Part shown: positions 23,598 through 31,482 of the stretch, piece by piece
Layout of the letters: each line of letters starts with the position of its first letter
Position numbering within the stretch: the stretch's first letter is position 1
NCBI GenBank assembly: GCA_019118525.1
Contig: DWYV01000007.1
Span: 1-39,801 of the forward strand
Direction: 5' to 3'
Length of the DNA stretch: 39,801 bases
DNA from: Candidatus Bariatricus faecipullorum
GTDB lineage: Bacteria > Bacillota > Clostridia > Lachnospirales > Lachnospiraceae
Position numbers and translations under genes: made by a program
Notes under the pieces: generated by a model
What the model was told of the DNA's origin: nothing
Seen by the model: the letters and a program-made list of their open reading frames with translations, nothing else
Databases searched by the model: none

Positions 23598-24061
23598 AAA
23601 TTGTAATACCGGAATACAAAACCCTGGAGGTAGACCGGCTGTTTCTGGATTTTAACGGAACCATTGCCGTGGACGGCATCATTCCGGCCGGAGTGCGGCA
23701 GCGCCTGGAACAGCTTGCGGCGGAATTTACCATTTATGTCCTGACCGCGGATACCAATGGAAACGCAAAAGAGCAGTGCCAGGGGCTTCCTGTGATTCTG
23801 CAGACCTTTCCCACGGGCAATGCCCGGGATTATAAAAAAGAGCTGGTCAAAGCCACCGGTTCCCGGCGCTGCGTGGCCGTGGGAAACGGGAGAAATGACG
23901 AACTGATGCTGCGGGAGGCGGCGCTTTCCATTGCCATTATGGACCGGGAAGGGGCTTATGGAAGAGTACTGCGGGAAGCGGACCTCTGTGTGCGCTCCAT
24001 GCAGGACGGTCTGGACCTGCTGCTTTATCCCAATCGGATTATCGCAGGACTCAGAGGATAG
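23594..24061 (+). CDS. HAD-family protein, soluble P-type-ATPase-like
   Basis: The protein has 155 residues. Motif I reads DFNGTIAVDG: the nucleophile Asp19 is there, but the general-acid Asp two residues later is Asn21, as in the soluble P-type-ATPase-like group rather than typical phosphatases. Later motifs include YVLTADTNG and the acidic GNGRNDELML. No cap domain is present. It could be a slow phosphatase or a regulatory protein. It is translationally coupled to the DUF3810 gene and followed by a strong hairpin. Confidence 0.82.
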   Translation: MKIVIPEYKTLEVDRLFLDFNGTIAVDGIIPAGVRQRLEQLAAEFTIYVLTADTNGNAKEQCQGLPVILQTFPTGNARDYKKELVKATGSRRCVAVGNGRNDELMLREAALSIAIMDREGAYGRVLREADLCVRSMQDGLDLLLYPNRIIAGLRG

Positions 24062-24065
24062 TGCA

Positions 24066-24102
24066 AAAGGGGAGGCTCTGCCGAAAGCAGAGCCTCCCCT
24101 TT
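24066..24102. terminator. Bidirectional terminator between convergent genes
   Basis: AAAGGGGAGGCTCTGC (24066-24081) pairs perfectly over 16 bp with 24087-24102 around CGAAA. T runs are short (TTT on plus, TTTT on minus), but the stem is long and lies exactly between converging genes. Confidence 0.8.
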
Positions 24103-24107
24103 CTGAA

Positions 24108-24503
24108 TCAGAGCAGACGGTTGATTTCGTCTGCATTTTTTCTGGAAAGCAGATAGTATCCCGCATGGACCAGAGCCATCAGAATGGCATAAAGTACGGT
24201 AAATACTGTCAGATTTTCCAGATGGAACTGAAACCAGCCGCCCAGCCGGGCAAACAGAAGCATTACCGGATATATCAGGACAAGTTCTGCCAGAAAATAG
24301 GCAGGGTAGGTCCGGAATGAAATTTTCTGCAGCAGCCGGTCCAGAATCCGGGCGGCTACGAGGAAAAGGTACAGTTCCGGGAAGAACAGGGGCGCCATGG
24401 TGCTCCGGGGGTCCCGGAACCAGGCTGTCAGGCAGCAAATCAGAGTTACCGGACAGAAGGTCTGGACAGCAGACGTAAAAGAAGATTTTAAAAACGTATT
24501 CAT
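24108..24503 (-). CDS. DUF3021-family membrane protein
   Basis: The protein has 131 residues with four hydrophobic segments and short loops. The pattern fits DUF3021, small membrane proteins encoded beside LytTR regulators. Its start overlaps the LytTR stop (ATGA), so the two proteins are made together. By analogy with other LytTR/membrane-protein pairs, it may hold or sense for the regulator. The signal is unknown. Confidence 0.8.
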   Translation of the reverse strand: MNTFLKSSFTSAVQTFCPVTLICCLTAWFRDPRSTMAPLFFPELYLFLVAARILDRLLQKISFRTYPAYFLAELVLIYPVMLLFARLGGWFQFHLENLTVFTVLYAILMALVHAGYYLLSRKNADEINRLL

Positions 24504-24949
24504 AACAGACTCCTTTCTTTCAGTTTCTTTTTCAGGGCGGAAATATAATTCCGGGATATGAGAAGGTTTTCCCCATTATCCAGCACCGCCAGCAGCCGGT
24601 GGTTTACATAGGGGCGTACACAGCTTAAATGTTCCGTGTTCAGAAGGCAGCTTCGGCTGATGCGGACGAAAGGCGTGTGGGCCAGGCTCTCTTCCAGCTC
24701 GGAAAGCGTCCGCCGGCAGGTATAGGTTTCCTGGCAGGCATAGACGAAGGTGGAGCGGTCGACTGTTTCCAGGTAGAGGACCCGGTCCAGGGGCATCTGC
24801 CAGGTCTCCTCGTCTTTCTGCACCTCCAGGGAAAAAGTGTAGTGACGAATCTGCTCTATCAGCCGCTTCAGCGGCGCGTCCAGGCAGGGACAGTGGATGG
24901 AGATTTCTGTTTCTGCAAGTTCCGGATTTTCATAAACCGTCAGTTTCAA
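24500..24949 (-). CDS. LytTR-family DNA-binding regulator
   Basis: The start is TTG at 24949, five bases behind GGGAGGTG; the frame runs on upstream but without a ribosome site. The product has 149 residues with no receiver domain. The C-terminal 100 residues form a LytTR domain: VLYLETVDRSTFVYACQETY, then TPFVRISRSCLLNTEHL and VLDNGENLLISRNY. Stand-alone LytTR proteins with a DUF3021 partner usually regulate their own unit or a nearby transporter. Confidence 0.87.
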   Translation of the reverse strand: MKLTVYENPELAETEISIHCPCLDAPLKRLIEQIRHYTFSLEVQKDEETWQMPLDRVLYLETVDRSTFVYACQETYTCRRTLSELEESLAHTPFVRISRSCLLNTEHLSCVRPYVNHRLLAVLDNGENLLISRNYISALKKKLKERSLL

Positions 24950-24979
24950 GTTTTCACCTCCCTTGGTGTTACTGTCTGC

Positions 24980-25008
24980 ATTATAGAATGGGGCGTGTTT
25001 AAAAACAA
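24980..25008 (-). promoter_or_regulatory. Promoter of the LytTR-DUF3021 unit
   Basis: On the minus strand TTGTTT (25003-25008), 17 bases and a perfect TATAAT (24980-24985) stand 31 bases before the TTG start. Confidence 0.7.
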
Positions 25009-25108
25009 GGGAATCTGCACGAAGCGCCCGCAGAGGGGACCGAAATGCCCCCGGAAGGCGGAAAAGAGCGGGAATGCTGCGAATGCTCTGGCGGACCGGG
25101 AGAAGCTG

Positions 25109-25117
25109 TGTTATCAT
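25109..25117 (+). promoter_or_regulatory. Extended -10 promoter of the ArsC-like gene
   Basis: TGTTATCAT, with TATCAT at 25112-25117, 27 bases before the start codon. No clear -35 is seen. Confidence 0.45.
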
Positions 25118-25143
25118 AGCAGATAGGGAAGGAGGAAGAAAAA

Positions 25144-25500
25144 ATGGGACTTTTGTTTGTGTGTTATCCGAAATGCAGCACCTGCCAGAAGGCCAGAAAA
25201 TGGCTGGAAGAAAAAGGGCTGGATTTTGAAGAGCGGCATATTGTGGAACAGCGGCCTTCCGCGGAAGAACTGAAGGCGTGGCATAAGAAAAGCGGTCTTC
25301 CGCTGAAGCGGTTTTTCAATACCAGCGGAATGAAATATAAGGAACTGGGCCTGAAGGACAGACTGCCCTCCATGAGCGAAGAAGAGCAGTATGAACTCCT
25401 GGCGACAGACGGGATGCTGGTAAAACGCCCCCTTCTGGTGGGAGAGGATTTTGTGCTGCCCGGATTCCGGGAAAAAGAATGGGAAGCAGCTGTCATGTGA
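25144..25500 (+). CDS. ArsC/Spx-family thioredoxin-fold protein
   Basis: The protein has 118 residues, the family norm, with GGAAGGAGG before the ATG. The active site is CSTC at 11-14, in FVCYPKCSTCQKARKWLEEKG. The rest follows the ArsC/YffB pattern: LPLKRFFNTSGMKYKELGLKD and LLATDGMLVKRPLLV. It may be a glutaredoxin-like arsenate reductase or an Spx-like redox regulator. The absence of other arsenic genes speaks for a general redox role. The lactate dehydrogenase gene follows after 51 bases. Confidence 0.87.
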   Translation: MGLLFVCYPKCSTCQKARKWLEEKGLDFEERHIVEQRPSAEELKAWHKKSGLPLKRFFNTSGMKYKELGLKDRLPSMSEEEQYELLATDGMLVKRPLLVGEDFVLPGFREKEWEAAVM

Positions 25501-25551
25501 GCTGCCGGCCCCTGGCGGGCCGCGGCGGGAAGAAAGAACAGGAGGCAGAGA

Positions 25552-26505
25552 ATGAGTCAGAAAGTGAATTTAAGAAAAGTTGCGATTGTAGGCTGTGGTT
25601 TTGTGGGTTCGGCTTCTGCGTTCAGCCTGATGCAGAGCGGACTTTTTTCGGAGATGGTTCTGATTGACGTGGACCGGAACCGGGCAGAGGGAGAAGCGCT
25701 GGATATCAGCCACGGTCTTCCTTTTGCGAGACCCATGAATATCTATGCCGGCGATTACACGGATGTGGGAGATGCGGCGATTATCGTGGTGACAGCCGGA
25801 GCGGCCCAGAAACCGGGAGAGACCCGGCTGGATCTGGTGAAGAAAAATGTTTCTATTTTCAAGGGCATTATTCCGGAAATCGCCAAACAGGATTTCCGGG
25901 GAATTCTGCTGATTGTGTCCAATCCGGTGGATATCCTGACCTATGTGGCCTGGAAACTGTCCGGCCTGCCGGAGAACCGGGTTATCGGTTCTGGTACTGT
26001 GCTGGATACCTCCCGGCTGAAATACGTGCTGGGCGAACACCTGGGCGTGGACAGCCGAAGCGTTCACGCGTTTATCGTAGGCGAACACGGAGACAGCGAG
26101 ATTGCCGTATGGAGCAGCGCCAACGTTTCCGGAATTCCGCTGGATACCTTCTGCGAGATGCGGGGCCATTTCCAGCATGAAGAATCCACCCAGGCCATTG
26201 CAGAAAAAGTAAAGAACAGCGCCTATGATATCATTGAGAAAAAACGGGCCACCTACTACGGCATCGCCATGTCCGTAAAACGAATCTGCGAGGCCATTGT
26301 GCGGGACGAAAAATCTATCCTGCCTGTATCCGGTATGATGCACGGAGAATATGGCATTGAAGACGTAGTGCTCAGTATGCCCGCCATTGTAAAAAAAGAC
26401 GGCATCGAGACCCAGGTGCCGATTTCCATGAATGAAGAAGAGCAGGAAAAACTGAAAAAGTCAGCGGCAATGCTGAAAGATGTCATAAAAGAGTTGGAAT
26501 TGTAG
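25552..26505 (+). CDS. ldh: L-lactate dehydrogenase
   Basis: The protein has 317 residues with AGGAGG before the ATG. The NAD site is VGCGFVGSA near residue 13. The substrate loop has Gln in AAQKPGETRLDL, as in lactate rather than malate dehydrogenases. GSGTVLDTSRL and VGEHGDSE carry the substrate-binding Arg and catalytic His. It reduces pyruvate to L-lactate and regenerates NAD during fermentation. A REP-like palindrome follows 13 bases after the stop. Confidence 0.95.
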   Translation: MSQKVNLRKVAIVGCGFVGSASAFSLMQSGLFSEMVLIDVDRNRAEGEALDISHGLPFARPMNIYAGDYTDVGDAAIIVVTAGAAQKPGETRLDLVKKNVSIFKGIIPEIAKQDFRGILLIVSNPVDILTYVAWKLSGLPENRVIGSGTVLDTSRLKYVLGEHLGVDSRSVHAFIVGEHGDSEIAVWSSANVSGIPLDTFCEMRGHFQHEESTQAIAEKVKNSAYDIIEKKRATYYGIAMSVKRICEAIVRDEKSILPVSGMMHGEYGIEDVVLSMPAIVKKDGIETQVPISMNEEEQEKLKKSAAMLKDVIKELEL

Positions 26506-26518
26506 CTGAATTGTCTAC

Positions 26519-26552
26519 GGGGACGGGTACCGGCCAGCCGGTACCCGTCCCC
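26519..26552 (+). repeat. REP-like 34-bp palindrome, copy 2
   Basis: GGGGACGGGTACCGGC (26519-26534), CA, and the exact reverse complement (26537-26552). AATTGT lies four bases upstream. It sits between the convergent ldh and flavodoxin genes and may also stop transcription in both directions, although no T tract follows on the plus strand beyond GTTT. Confidence 0.92.
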
Positions 26553-26554
26553 GT

Positions 26555-27073
26555 TTAAAACTTAATTACGCTGAGGGCAAATTCCCTTGCGCCGGCACAG
26601 TCTGCCGGGCTGGGGTGAATCATGGCCTCGTCGAAATTCCGGAGCTGACGCTGGATAAGTCCGGCGTCGGCTTCTTCGCTGTTCTGGAGCCTGGCCTCGT
26701 ATTTCTGGCGCACCTGCAGCGGCATTTTGCCCTGGCAGAAATAGGCGCCCAGATAGAGGTTGTCGTCCTCCAGCCAGATACGGGAACTGGCTTCGATGTG
26801 TTTATAGTAATCCGGGGAATTTCCCGCGCCGCAGGTGCCGAAGAGCGCCACGGCTTTCCCGGAGAGAGAGGCCAGCAGGCTTCCGGTCTTCATGGGACAG
26901 GTGCCCATATGGACGCAGAACCCCACGAACCAGATTCTGGCATCGGGAAGAGTCTCCCGTTCCCGGATATTGATTAAATCTTTGGACATGCCGGGAAGGG
27001 CGGAAAAAATCTCCGTGGCGATTTTTTTTGTATTCCCGGTCTCGCTTTCATATATCACAAGATAGTCTAACAC
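26555..27073 (-). CDS. Flavodoxin family protein
   Basis: The start is GTG at 27073 behind AGGAAGGAG. The 172-residue protein opens with the strand and FMN phosphate loop LDYLVIYESETGNTKKIA. A flavin-contact loop is seen in FGTCGAGNSPDYY. It should carry electrons through FMN in the cytosol. Flavodoxin-domain partners of bile-pigment reductases (BilS) look broadly similar, but no reductase gene is near, so this remains a general call. It is the last gene of a minus-strand cluster with a DnaJ protein, DUF5685 and a zinc ribbon protein. Confidence 0.85.
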   Translation of the reverse strand: MLDYLVIYESETGNTKKIATEIFSALPGMSKDLINIRERETLPDARIWFVGFCVHMGTCPMKTGSLLASLSGKAVALFGTCGAGNSPDYYKHIEASSRIWLEDDNLYLGAYFCQGKMPLQVRQKYEARLQNSEEADAGLIQRQLRNFDEAMIHPSPADCAGAREFALSVIKF

Positions 27074-27125
27074 GCTGTTCTCCTTCCTCCGCTGTTCAGT
27101 CTTCCTCCAGTCAGAAAGCACAGAT

Positions 27126-27839
27126 TTAGAAATAATAGGGCCGTCCGCCACAGCAGAATCCGCTTCCGCCGCAGCAAAGATTGCAAATCAGGTTGGCAAT
27201 ACACAGTCGCAGACACCAGCTGTCGGTGTTTACAGGGGAACCTCCGTAAGGGGTTCGCATGCTTTCGTACCAGCTTCCGCCGTTTTCCAGCTGGTTCACC
27301 AGATTCTGGTACTGGAAATTATTCGGCTCCCGCCGCAGGGCTTCTTTTGCGTGCTCCAGGGCGGTGACGTTGTTGCCGATACCGGAGTTGGCCACGGCGC
27401 TGTAATAATACCAGCGGGCGCTCCGCTCTTTGATGCCGTTTAGCACGTTCAGCGCTTCCTGAAAATGCCCGCTGTTAATATAATTGGCCGCCGCCCGCAG
27501 GTGCATGGATTCCTCGCTCTCGGAAGAACCGCTGCTTCTCTGCTGGTACTGTCCGTAAAAGCCGCCAAAAGGACCATAGCCTCCGAAAGGCCCGTAACTT
27601 TCATAACTTCCGCCCTGGCCGCCGGAACCCTGGGAATAGGAAGAACCGTACTCCCGTTCTTTCATAATCTGCTGATAGGCCTGCTGGACTTCTTTGAACC
27701 TGGCTTCTGCCTGGTCTTTGTTCGGATTGTTAATATTTGCGTCAGGGTGATATTTCCGGCTCAGTTTCCGGTAGGCTTTTTTCACTTCTTCATCGGAAGC
27801 GTCCCTGGAAATGCCTAATATACTATAAGGATCCTGCAT
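27126..27839 (-). CDS. J-domain protein with G/F region, TPR-like part and Cys-rich tail
   Basis: The protein has 237 residues. The J domain (1-65) has HPD at 31-33, so it should stimulate an Hsp70 (DnaK). A flexible Gly/Phe/Tyr/Ser region follows (about 65-110). Residues 110-185 look like two TPR-type helix pairs ([32 protein letters not shown]). The C-terminal 30 residues are odd, with seven cysteines in [23 protein letters not shown], perhaps a membrane-associated or metal-binding end. It is not DnaJ itself. The start overlaps the DUF5685 stop by one base (TAATG type). Confidence 0.88.
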   Translation of the reverse strand: MQDPYSILGISRDASDEEVKKAYRKLSRKYHPDANINNPNKDQAEARFKEVQQAYQQIMKEREYGSSYSQGSGGQGGSYESYGPFGGYGPFGGFYGQYQQRSSGSSESEESMHLRAAANYINSGHFQEALNVLNGIKERSARWYYYSAVANSGIGNNVTALEHAKEALRREPNNFQYQNLVNQLENGGSWYESMRTPYGGSPVNTDSWCLRLCIANLICNLCCGGSGFCCGGRPYYF

Positions 27840-28690
27840 TATTTTTTCTCCTGCAATGTTTCGTTTTTCTGTTCCCGCTTCCGGCTGGCCAGGTCAAACC
27901 GGTACCAGACGCCGGAATACAGGATGTTCCTCAGAATTTCAGTATACTCTATAATGGGCAGCATTTCAAATATTCTTGAACATTCGGATATCATCATGGT
28001 AAGAATCTGACGGCAGGACTGTTCAAAACCGTCCTGACGGTACATGTCCACAAGGGGATTGTAACTGCCTTCCTTTAAATCTTTTTCAATGTCTTCGTAG
28101 GCGTCTGCCAGATAGATGAATTTGCCGAGATAAAACCCGATACCCCTGAGAAGCGTGTCCCACTCGTCTTTGCGCCAGGCAAAAATTTCCTCCATAATAT
28201 GGCCGAAATAGCCTGCCATGGTATCCAGGTCTGCTTCCTGGGTCTTCTCGTTTCGGGATATCTTCTGCAGATTTTCGGAAATGACTCTGCATTTTTCCGG
28301 ATAAGTTTCCTGAACACGTTTTACTGCCTTTTTCAGCAGCCGGGCATAGGCCAGACGGCTGCGTTTGCGCTCGTCATGCCAGTCGTCCAGACATTTGTAA
28401 TAGGTAAGCAGAACATTCATGTCTGCCACATACTCTGAAAATTCATTTCGCAGGAAGGGGTGCTTTCCCAGAGGATGAGCCACACATTTTGTCGTTCCCT
28501 TCCGGGTCTTCGGCTCGTAAAGGCCGGAGAGCAGAATCAGAAGAAACGTCATGTCATAGGAAAGCGTCATCTGGCCGGGAATGCCGTATTTTTCCTTCAG
28601 GGCCCGGCACAGTCCGCAGTAGAACGCGTGGTACACATCGTAGTCCTTAAATTTCATCTCGCCCTGGTTAATGATGATATATCCGAACAT
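27839..28690 (-). CDS. DUF5685-family protein
   Basis: The protein has 283 residues and begins [30 protein letters not shown], the recognisable DUF5685 opening, with Cys25 and Cys28. It is almost all helical. Two acidic motifs stand out: DDWHDE at 102-107 and DAYEDIEKD at 196-204, the second after [11 protein letters not shown]. Their spacing and look recall the two metal-binding motifs of class I isoprenoid synthases. That likeness is my inference; no function is known to me. It lies two bases after the zinc ribbon gene and overlaps the DnaJ gene. Confidence 0.82.
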   Translation of the reverse strand: MFGYIIINQGEMKFKDYDVYHAFYCGLCRALKEKYGIPGQMTLSYDMTFLLILLSGLYEPKTRKGTTKCVAHPLGKHPFLRNEFSEYVADMNVLLTYYKCLDDWHDERKRSRLAYARLLKKAVKRVQETYPEKCRVISENLQKISRNEKTQEADLDTMAGYFGHIMEEIFAWRKDEWDTLLRGIGFYLGKFIYLADAYEDIEKDLKEGSYNPLVDMYRQDGFEQSCRQILTMMISECSRIFEMLPIIEYTEILRNILYSGVWYRFDLASRKREQKNETLQEKK

Positions 28691-28692
28691 GG

Positions 28693-29088
28693 TCAGCTCC
28701 TCTTAATAAATGTAGTCTGGCATTTGGGACAGCGGATTTCGATTTTTCCCTTGCCCCGGGGCACCCGGATTTTCTGCCGGCAGGTGGGGCACTTGTAAAT
28801 GTGGTGGGTTTTCCGCTGTTTCATCAGGCTTTTCTGCGTGGCAATAAATCCGCGGATTTTTGCTGTTTTAATCAGATAAACCTGGTTTTCTGCTGCCCGT
28901 TTGTAAGTGTTCCGGGAAAAAATCCGGAAGTAGGTGTAGAAAAGCAGCACCCAGGCAAGCAGGGAAAAAATCCATACATTTGTGAAGGTGGCCAGGAAGG
29001 CGCAGACAATGGCCGTAATCACGGTAAATTTTCCAAAAGAATCCACACCGTAGCGGCCATACATAAATCGCATCAGTTTTTCTTTCAT
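28693..29088 (-). CDS. Small membrane protein with C-terminal zinc ribbon
   Basis: The protein has 131 residues. A hydrophobic hairpin of two helices spans about residues 21-55. The C-terminal end is a zinc ribbon with Cys100, Cys103, Cys120 and Cys123 (YKCPTCRQKIRVP and IRCPKCQTTF). The linker is basic, so the ribbon should face the cytosol. It is the first gene of the cluster with DUF5685 and the J-domain protein, and together they could form a membrane-tethered complex. Function is unknown. Confidence 0.78.
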   Translation of the reverse strand: MKEKLMRFMYGRYGVDSFGKFTVITAIVCAFLATFTNVWIFSLLAWVLLFYTYFRIFSRNTYKRAAENQVYLIKTAKIRGFIATQKSLMKQRKTHHIYKCPTCRQKIRVPRGKGKIEIRCPKCQTTFIKRS

Positions 29089-29152
29089 AAATAATCACCC
29101 TGTCATTTCTTTGTATTTGTGTCCGGGACCCGCTCCCGGCGCTATATCCCCC

Positions 29153-29180
29153 ATTTTACGCTTTTTGCCGGAAGAATCAA
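29153..29180 (-). promoter_or_regulatory. Promoter of the zinc ribbon-DUF5685-DnaJ-flavodoxin cluster
   Basis: On the minus strand TTGATT (29175-29180), 16 bases and TAAAAT (29153-29158). A leader hairpin CCGGGA/TCCCGG (29123-29139) follows before the first gene. Confidence 0.55.
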
Positions 29181-29191
29181 TAAACTGCCTG

Positions 29192-29220
29192 TTAAAAAAG
29201 TCTAAAAAGTGTGTTATACT
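29192..29220 (+). promoter_or_regulatory. Promoter of the sortase gene
   Basis: TTAAAA (29192-29197), 17 bases and TATACT (29215-29220) with an extended TG, 44 bases before the sortase start. Confidence 0.6.
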
Positions 29221-29264
29221 GAAACGGCACGGAGAAAAGAGAAATCCGGGAAAGGAGCGTCGGC

Positions 29265-30047
29265 ATGGAGAAAAAGTCTTATCACCGGGGGCGCCGGCAG
29301 AAAAAACAGAAGAAACACAGCATCATCACCACGGTGATTCTTGTCATTGCACTGGTAGTATTTGCAGTATCGGCCTTCCAGCTGGTGCGCATTTTCAAAG
29401 GCTACCAGGACGGGGAGAACGAGTACCGGGAGCTGGCAGACCTTGCAGTGACAGAAGAGGACGACAGATTCCGGGTGGATTTTGACGCGCTCTGGGAAAT
29501 CAATCCGGACGTGGTGGCCTGGATCCGGTTTGACGAGCCGGCGGTAATCAATTATCCTGTGGTGCAGGGAGACGATAACGAAGAGTATCTTCACAAAACC
29601 TTCCAGGGATATGACAATACTGTGGGAACGATTTTTGTCAACGTGGGGAACAATCCGGATTTTAACGACCGGAACACCATCGTATACGGACATTATATGT
29701 ACAATGGAACCATGTTCAATGATTTGGAAAAATATAAGGATGAGGAATTTTACCGGCAGTATCCTTATTTCTACATCTATACGCCGGACGGGGCGGAGAT
29801 AACCTATCAGATTTATTCTGCCGGGGAAGTAAAGGACACCTCCGAGAGCTATACCTATCAGTTTGCGGATGACGCGTCGTTTGAGCACTTTATCGAGACC
29901 ACGAAGGCTGCCGGCTGGTATGATACCGGGGTGACTCCGGGCGTGAATGACCAGATTGTGACTCTTTCCACCTGCACCCGGCAGAGCAATGATAACCGGA
30001 CGGTCATTCATGCGGTGAAGGTGAACGTGGATTACCCGGAGGAGTAG
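29265..30047 (+). CDS. srtB: Class B sortase
   Basis: The protein has 260 residues. A basic N-terminus and one membrane helix (about 19-42) anchor it outward. The catalytic residues are His143 in VYGHYM, Cys237 in TLSTCT and Arg245 in NDNRTVIHA. Phrases such as VVAWIRFD and INYPVVQGDDNEEYL are typical of class B enzymes. It links surface proteins to the cell wall. No LPXTG-like or NPQTN-like substrate is encoded beside it. It may share a transcript with the DUF951 gene 36 bases on. Confidence 0.92.
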   Translation: MEKKSYHRGRRQKKQKKHSIITTVILVIALVVFAVSAFQLVRIFKGYQDGENEYRELADLAVTEEDDRFRVDFDALWEINPDVVAWIRFDEPAVINYPVVQGDDNEEYLHKTFQGYDNTVGTIFVNVGNNPDFNDRNTIVYGHYMYNGTMFNDLEKYKDEEFYRQYPYFYIYTPDGAEITYQIYSAGEVKDTSESYTYQFADDASFEHFIETTKAAGWYDTGVTPGVNDQIVTLSTCTRQSNDNRTVIHAVKVNVDYPEE

Positions 30048-30083
30048 AAACTGGGAAAGCAGAATCCGGAAAGGAGGCGGCCC

Positions 30084-30284
30084 GTGGCAGAGAAAGAAAG
30101 ACTGAACTATGAGGTGGGCGACACCGTGCGCCTGAAGAAAAAGCACCCCTGCGGAAGTTTTGAGTGGGAAATCCTGCGGGTGGGAGCGGACTTTAGACTG
30201 AAGTGCGCCGGATGCGGCCACCAGATTATGATACCGAGAAAACAGGTGGAAAAAAACACGAAGGAATTAAGAAAAAAAGCTTGA
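30084..30284 (+). CDS. DUF951-family protein
   Basis: The start is GTG behind AAAGGAGG. The product has 66 residues, a normal size. The pattern VGDTVRLKKKHPCGSFEWEILRVGADFRLKCAGCGHQIMIPR is the DUF951 core, with Cys residues in PCG and CAGCG that may hold a metal. Firmicutes often carry it near replication or ribosomal genes. Function is unknown. Its stop codon overlaps the -35 box of the rpsF promoter. Confidence 0.88.
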   Translation: MAEKERLNYEVGDTVRLKKKHPCGSFEWEILRVGADFRLKCAGCGHQIMIPRKQVEKNTKELRKKA

Positions 30285-30327
30285 AACAGCACGGAAATTA
30301 TGGTATGATATCAACTCGTGATATACT
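30281..30327 (+). promoter_or_regulatory. Promoter(s) of the rpsF-ssb-rpsR operon
   Basis: TTGAAA (30281-30286), 17 bases and TATGAT (30304-30309) with TGG before it. A second extended -10, TGATATACT, ends at 30327. Confidence 0.7.
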
Positions 30328-30340
30328 ATTTTATTCCTTG

Positions 30341-30359
30341 CTCCCGGCTAATCCGGGGG
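30341..30359 (+). promoter_or_regulatory. Possible S6:S18 autoregulatory leader hairpin
   Basis: CTCCCGG (30341-30347) pairs with CCGGGGG (30353-30359, one wobble) around CTAAT, 26 bases before rpsF. In many bacteria the S6:S18 complex binds a leader motif with a conserved CCG in its own mRNA. The CCG is present here, but I cannot verify the full motif. Confidence 0.4.
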
Positions 30360-30385
30360 CCAGAGACCATAAGGAGGTGCAGGAC

Positions 30386-30673
30386 ATGAGCAAATATGAA
30401 TTAGCTGTTGTTGTCAGTGCAAAACTCGAAGACGACGCAAGAGCAGAAGTAATCGAAAAGGTAAAAGAGCTTATCAGCCGTTTCGGTGGAACTGTGACAG
30501 ACGTCGATGAATGGGGAAAGAGAAGATTAGCTTACGAAATTCAGAAAATGAAAGAAGCCTACTACTACTTCATCCACTTCGAATCTGAGACAACTGTTCC
30601 GGGCGAAATCGAGCAGAGAATTCGTATCATGGACAATGTTATCAGATATTTGTGCGTTAAACAGGAAGCTTAG
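30386..30673 (+). CDS. rpsF: 30S ribosomal protein S6
   Basis: ATG at 30386 behind AAGGAGGTG gives 95 residues starting MSKYELAVVVSAKLEDD; the longer upstream frame lacks family similarity. The S6 pattern includes VDEWGKRRLAYEIQKMKEAYYYFIHF and ends IMDNVIRYLCVKQE. S6 pairs with S18, encoded two genes on, in the platform of the small subunit. Codon use is that of a highly expressed gene (AAA, GAA, GTT). Confidence 0.97.
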   Translation: MSKYELAVVVSAKLEDDARAEVIEKVKELISRFGGTVTDVDEWGKRRLAYEIQKMKEAYYYFIHFESETTVPGEIEQRIRIMDNVIRYLCVKQEA

Positions 30674-30688
30674 GAAAGAGGCAGACGT

Positions 30689-31129
30689 ATGAATAAAGTA
30701 ATTTTAATGGGGCGCCTGACAAGGGACCCGGAAGTAAGATATTCCCAGGGAGAGAATGCACTTGCCATTGCAAGGTATACACTGGCCGTGGACCGCAGAT
30801 TTAAGCGGGACGGAGAGCAGACCGCAGATTTCATTAACTGTGTGGTATTCGGAAGAAGCGCCGAGTTCGCAGAGCGCTATTTCCGTCAGGGCATGCGGGT
30901 GACAATCAGCGGACGTATCCAGACGGGAAGCTACACGAACCGGGAAGGCGTGAAGGTATACACCACGGAAGTGGTTGTGGAGGAGCAGGAGTTCGCAGAG
31001 AGCAAGAGTGCAAGCGAGGCGAACCGCCAGCAGTACCAGTCAGCCCCAGCTCCGGCACCGGCCGCTGATGCAGGTGACGGATTTATGAACATCCCCGACG
31101 GGATTGACGAGGAGCTGCCGTTTAACTAG
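30689..31129 (+). CDS. ssb: Single-stranded DNA-binding protein
   Basis: The protein has 146 residues. The OB fold is clear ([55 protein letters not shown]). A flexible Gln/Ala/Pro linker follows. The acidic tip reads DEELPFN in place of the more usual DDxPF, with one residue after the Phe, which may weaken or alter partner docking. The place between rpsF and rpsR is the classical one. Confidence 0.97.
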   Translation: MNKVILMGRLTRDPEVRYSQGENALAIARYTLAVDRRFKRDGEQTADFINCVVFGRSAEFAERYFRQGMRVTISGRIQTGSYTNREGVKVYTTEVVVEEQEFAESKSASEANRQQYQSAPAPAPAADAGDGFMNIPDGIDEELPFN

Positions 31130-31188
31130 ACTGTGGCAGGACCGCAGGAGAGCGGCATTCCTTAGATGAAAGAAAGGAGCGCAAGACA

Positions 31189-31452
31189 ATGGCATTCGAA
31201 AAGGGTAACAGACCGGATGCGCCTGCGAAAAGAAGAGGCGGACGCAGAAGAAGAAAAGTATGTGTGTTCTGTGGCAAAGAGAACAACGAGATTGACTATA
31301 AAGACGTTGCAAAATTAAAGAAATATGTTTCCGAGAGAGGAAAAATTCTTCCCAGAAGAATTACCGGAAACTGTGCAAAGCATCAGAGAGCGCTGACCGT
31401 TGCTATCAAAAGAGCAAGACACATTGCGCTGATGCCGTATGTACAGGACTAA
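31189..31452 (+). CDS. rpsR: 30S ribosomal protein S18
   Basis: The protein has 87 residues, with AAAGGAG before the ATG. The S18 core is plain: [26 protein letters not shown] and [21 protein letters not shown]. It keeps cysteines in CVFCGKEN and NCAKHQ, the zinc-type (C+) form of S18. It ends the operon; a long terminator follows. Confidence 0.97.
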   Translation: MAFEKGNRPDAPAKRRGGRRRRKVCVFCGKENNEIDYKDVAKLKKYVSERGKILPRRITGNCAKHQRALTVAIKRARHIALMPYVQD

Positions 31453-31482
31453 GCAGTCCGGTTCATATGTGTAAATGAAGAA

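Noticed and set aside
25144-25500. Dedicated arsenate resistance locus
   Set aside because: Only the ArsC-fold protein is present; no ArsR, ArsB/Acr3 or ArsA is nearby, so a general redox role is as likely.
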